This document shows, piece after piece, positions 62,965-64,000 of a stretch of DNA of 64,000 bases; position 1 is the first letter of the stretch, and each line of letters opens with the position of its first letter. The notes under the pieces are model-generated. The model made no database searches. It worked only from the letters and a program-made list of their open reading frames with translations, and had not been told where the DNA came from. This DNA is from Microbacterium testaceum StLB037 (GTDB taxonomy: Bacteria; Actinomycetota; Actinomycetes; Actinomycetales; Microbacteriaceae), in assembly GCF_900104345.1 (NCBI RefSeq), contig NZ_FNJN01000002.1:558001-622000 (forward strand), given 5' to 3'. A program made the translations under genes and the position numbers.

Positions 62965-64000
62965 AGAAATTCCTCACCCACCGCCTCGTGTGGCCGATCG
63001 CGGCTCTGCTCGCGCTCATCGCCATCAACACGATCTCGCGGCCGTCCTTCCTCAGCATCACCATGCAGAACGGTCAGTTCTACGGGTCGCTGATCGACAT
63101 CCTGCGCAACAGCGCGCCGCTCATGCTCGTCGCCCTCGGCATGACCCTGGTCATCGCCACCCGGGGCATCGACCTCTCGGTCGGCGCGATCATGGCCGTC
63201 TCGGGTGCCGTCGCCCTCACGGTCATCGAGGCCTCGCCCGACCCCGGCAACCTCGGCGTCGTGTTCACGGCGATCGCCGCGGCCGTCGGCGTGGCCCTGC
63301 TCCTCGGAGTCTGGAACGGTTTCCTCGTGTCGGTGCTCGGCATCCAACCGATCATCGCCACGCTCGTGCTGATGCTCGCCGGTCGCGGCGTGGCCCTCCT
63401 CATCACGGGCGGCTTCATCACCACCATCAACAGCGATCCCTACAAGTTCATCGCCGGCGGATACGTCCTGGGGCTCCCCTTCGCGTTCTTCGTCGCGATC
63501 TTCGCGGTGATCGTGGTCGGCGTGCTCGAGCGTCGAACGGCCCTCGGCATGCTGACCGAGGCGGTGGGCATCAATCCCGAGGCCAGCCGACTCGCGGGAG
63601 TCCGTTCGCGCGGCATCATCTGGGGCGCCTACATCGCGAGCGGCGCTCTCGCCGGGATCGCGGGCATCCTCTACAGCTCGAACATCATGGCCGCCGACGC
63701 GAACGCGGCGGGTCTGTACATCGAACTGGATGCCATCCTCGCGGTCGTTCTGGGCGGAACCTCCCTCGCGGGCGGCAAGTTCAGTCTCGCCGGCACGGTC
63801 GTGGGCGTCTTCACGATCCAGACGCTGAAAAGCACCATCACGTTCCTCGGCGTCCCCCCGGCGGTCAGCCCCGTGTTCATGGCCGCGGCCGTGCTCATCG
63901 TCGTGCTGCTGCAGTCGCGTCGCTTCCGCGCGTACTTCCACACGGCGGGGCGCAGTGCTCTCCGTCCGATCACCCGACGTCCTGACGCAAAGGTGCTGTC
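62961..64000 (+). CDS. CUT2 ABC importer permease (YtfT-like), 3' end cut by window
   Basis: The frame is open from the ATG at 62961 to the last base (346 complete codons), so the stop lies outside. Eight to ten hydrophobic segments are present. MTLVIATRGIDLSVGAIMAVSGAVALTVIE is the CUT2 permease signature, and LDAILAVVLGGTSLAGGKFSLAGTVVG the C-terminal one. The length already nears that of E. coli YtfT, so little is missing. A second permease (YjfF-like) would be expected next. Confidence 0.92.
   Translation, partial: MKKFLTHRLVWPIAALLALIAINTISRPSFLSITMQNGQFYGSLIDILRNSAPLMLVALGMTLVIATRGIDLSVGAIMAVSGAVALTVIEASPDPGNLGVVFTAIAAAVGVALLLGVWNGFLVSVLGIQPIIATLVLMLAGRGVALLITGGFITTINSDPYKFIAGGYVLGLPFAFFVAIFAVIVVGVLERRTALGMLTEAVGINPEASRLAGVRSRGIIWGAYIASGALAGIAGILYSSNIMAADANAAGLYIELDAILAVVLGGTSLAGGKFSLAGTVVGVFTIQTLKSTITFLGVPPAVSPVFMAAAVLIVVLLQSRRFRAYFHTAGRSALRPITRRPDAKVL

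Overview
The window is a 64 kb stretch of a high-GC (about 70%) chromosome with tightly packed, often 4-bp-overlapping genes. Codon use, the frequent word GGCATCC/GGATGCC, leaderless TAGGNT promoters, a sortase-E-type LATTG anchor and an F420-dependent oxidoreductase point to an actinobacterium. Microbacteriaceae, perhaps Microbacterium, is my best guess; that is inference because no rRNA marker is present. Both ends cut genes: an MMPL transporter at the left and a CUT2 sugar permease at the right.

Region by region. 1-6.6 kb: MMPL exporter end, lipoate ligase, solitary DNA methyltransferase, F420-type oxidoreductase and carboxylesterase. 6.7-33.3 kb: a large galactoside/arabinogalactan utilisation region. 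It holds galK-galT with a divergent LacI regulator; a GH42 beta-galactosidase with a CUT1 ABC importer and its own LacI regulator; a second CUT1 importer with GH51 arabinofuranosidase and GH35 beta-galactosidase under a third LacI regulator; and a secreted, wall-anchored GH30 enzyme resembling endo-beta-1,6-galactanase. A TetR/MFS pair, a cupin and a PdxH-like oxidase lie between the modules. 33.6-48.7 kb: mostly housekeeping genes (pgm, pheA, Asp23, photolyase, lipid kinase, serS, HAD phosphatase, LytR-CpsA-Psr protein, two tRNA-Ser genes) plus an amidase lacking its N-terminus. 48.8-52 kb: small unknown proteins, a sulfite-oxidase-like molybdoenzyme paired with a flavin reductase, and a DUF808 membrane protein. 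52-60 kb: an acyl-CoA ligase/MaoC hydratase/amidohydrolase/SDR operon with a divergent MarR regulator, next to a vanillate-demethylase-like vanAB pair with a divergent PadR regulator. 60.2-64 kb: a YtfQRT-like ABC importer.

How the genes may work together (inference). The GH30 enzyme cuts beta-1,6-galactan side chains of plant arabinogalactan outside the cell. The two CUT1 importers bring in oligosaccharides, GH51, GH35 and GH42 release arabinose and galactose inside, and GalK/GalT with phosphoglucomutase pass galactose to glycolysis. Candidate LacI operators are visible: two perfect abutting TGTTGACGTCAACA palindromes before the GH30 gene, related sites bracketing the second importer promoter and the galT promoter, and a different pair (TGTGAACGTGCACA) before GH42. 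The CoA-ligase operon looks like a hydroxycinnamate (ferulate/coumarate) side-chain pathway delivering vanillate to VanAB. Together the window reads as a plant-cell-wall scavenging island.

The least explained signals are several families of short paired words in intergenic DNA, mainly at gene 3' ends, each family with its own sequence.
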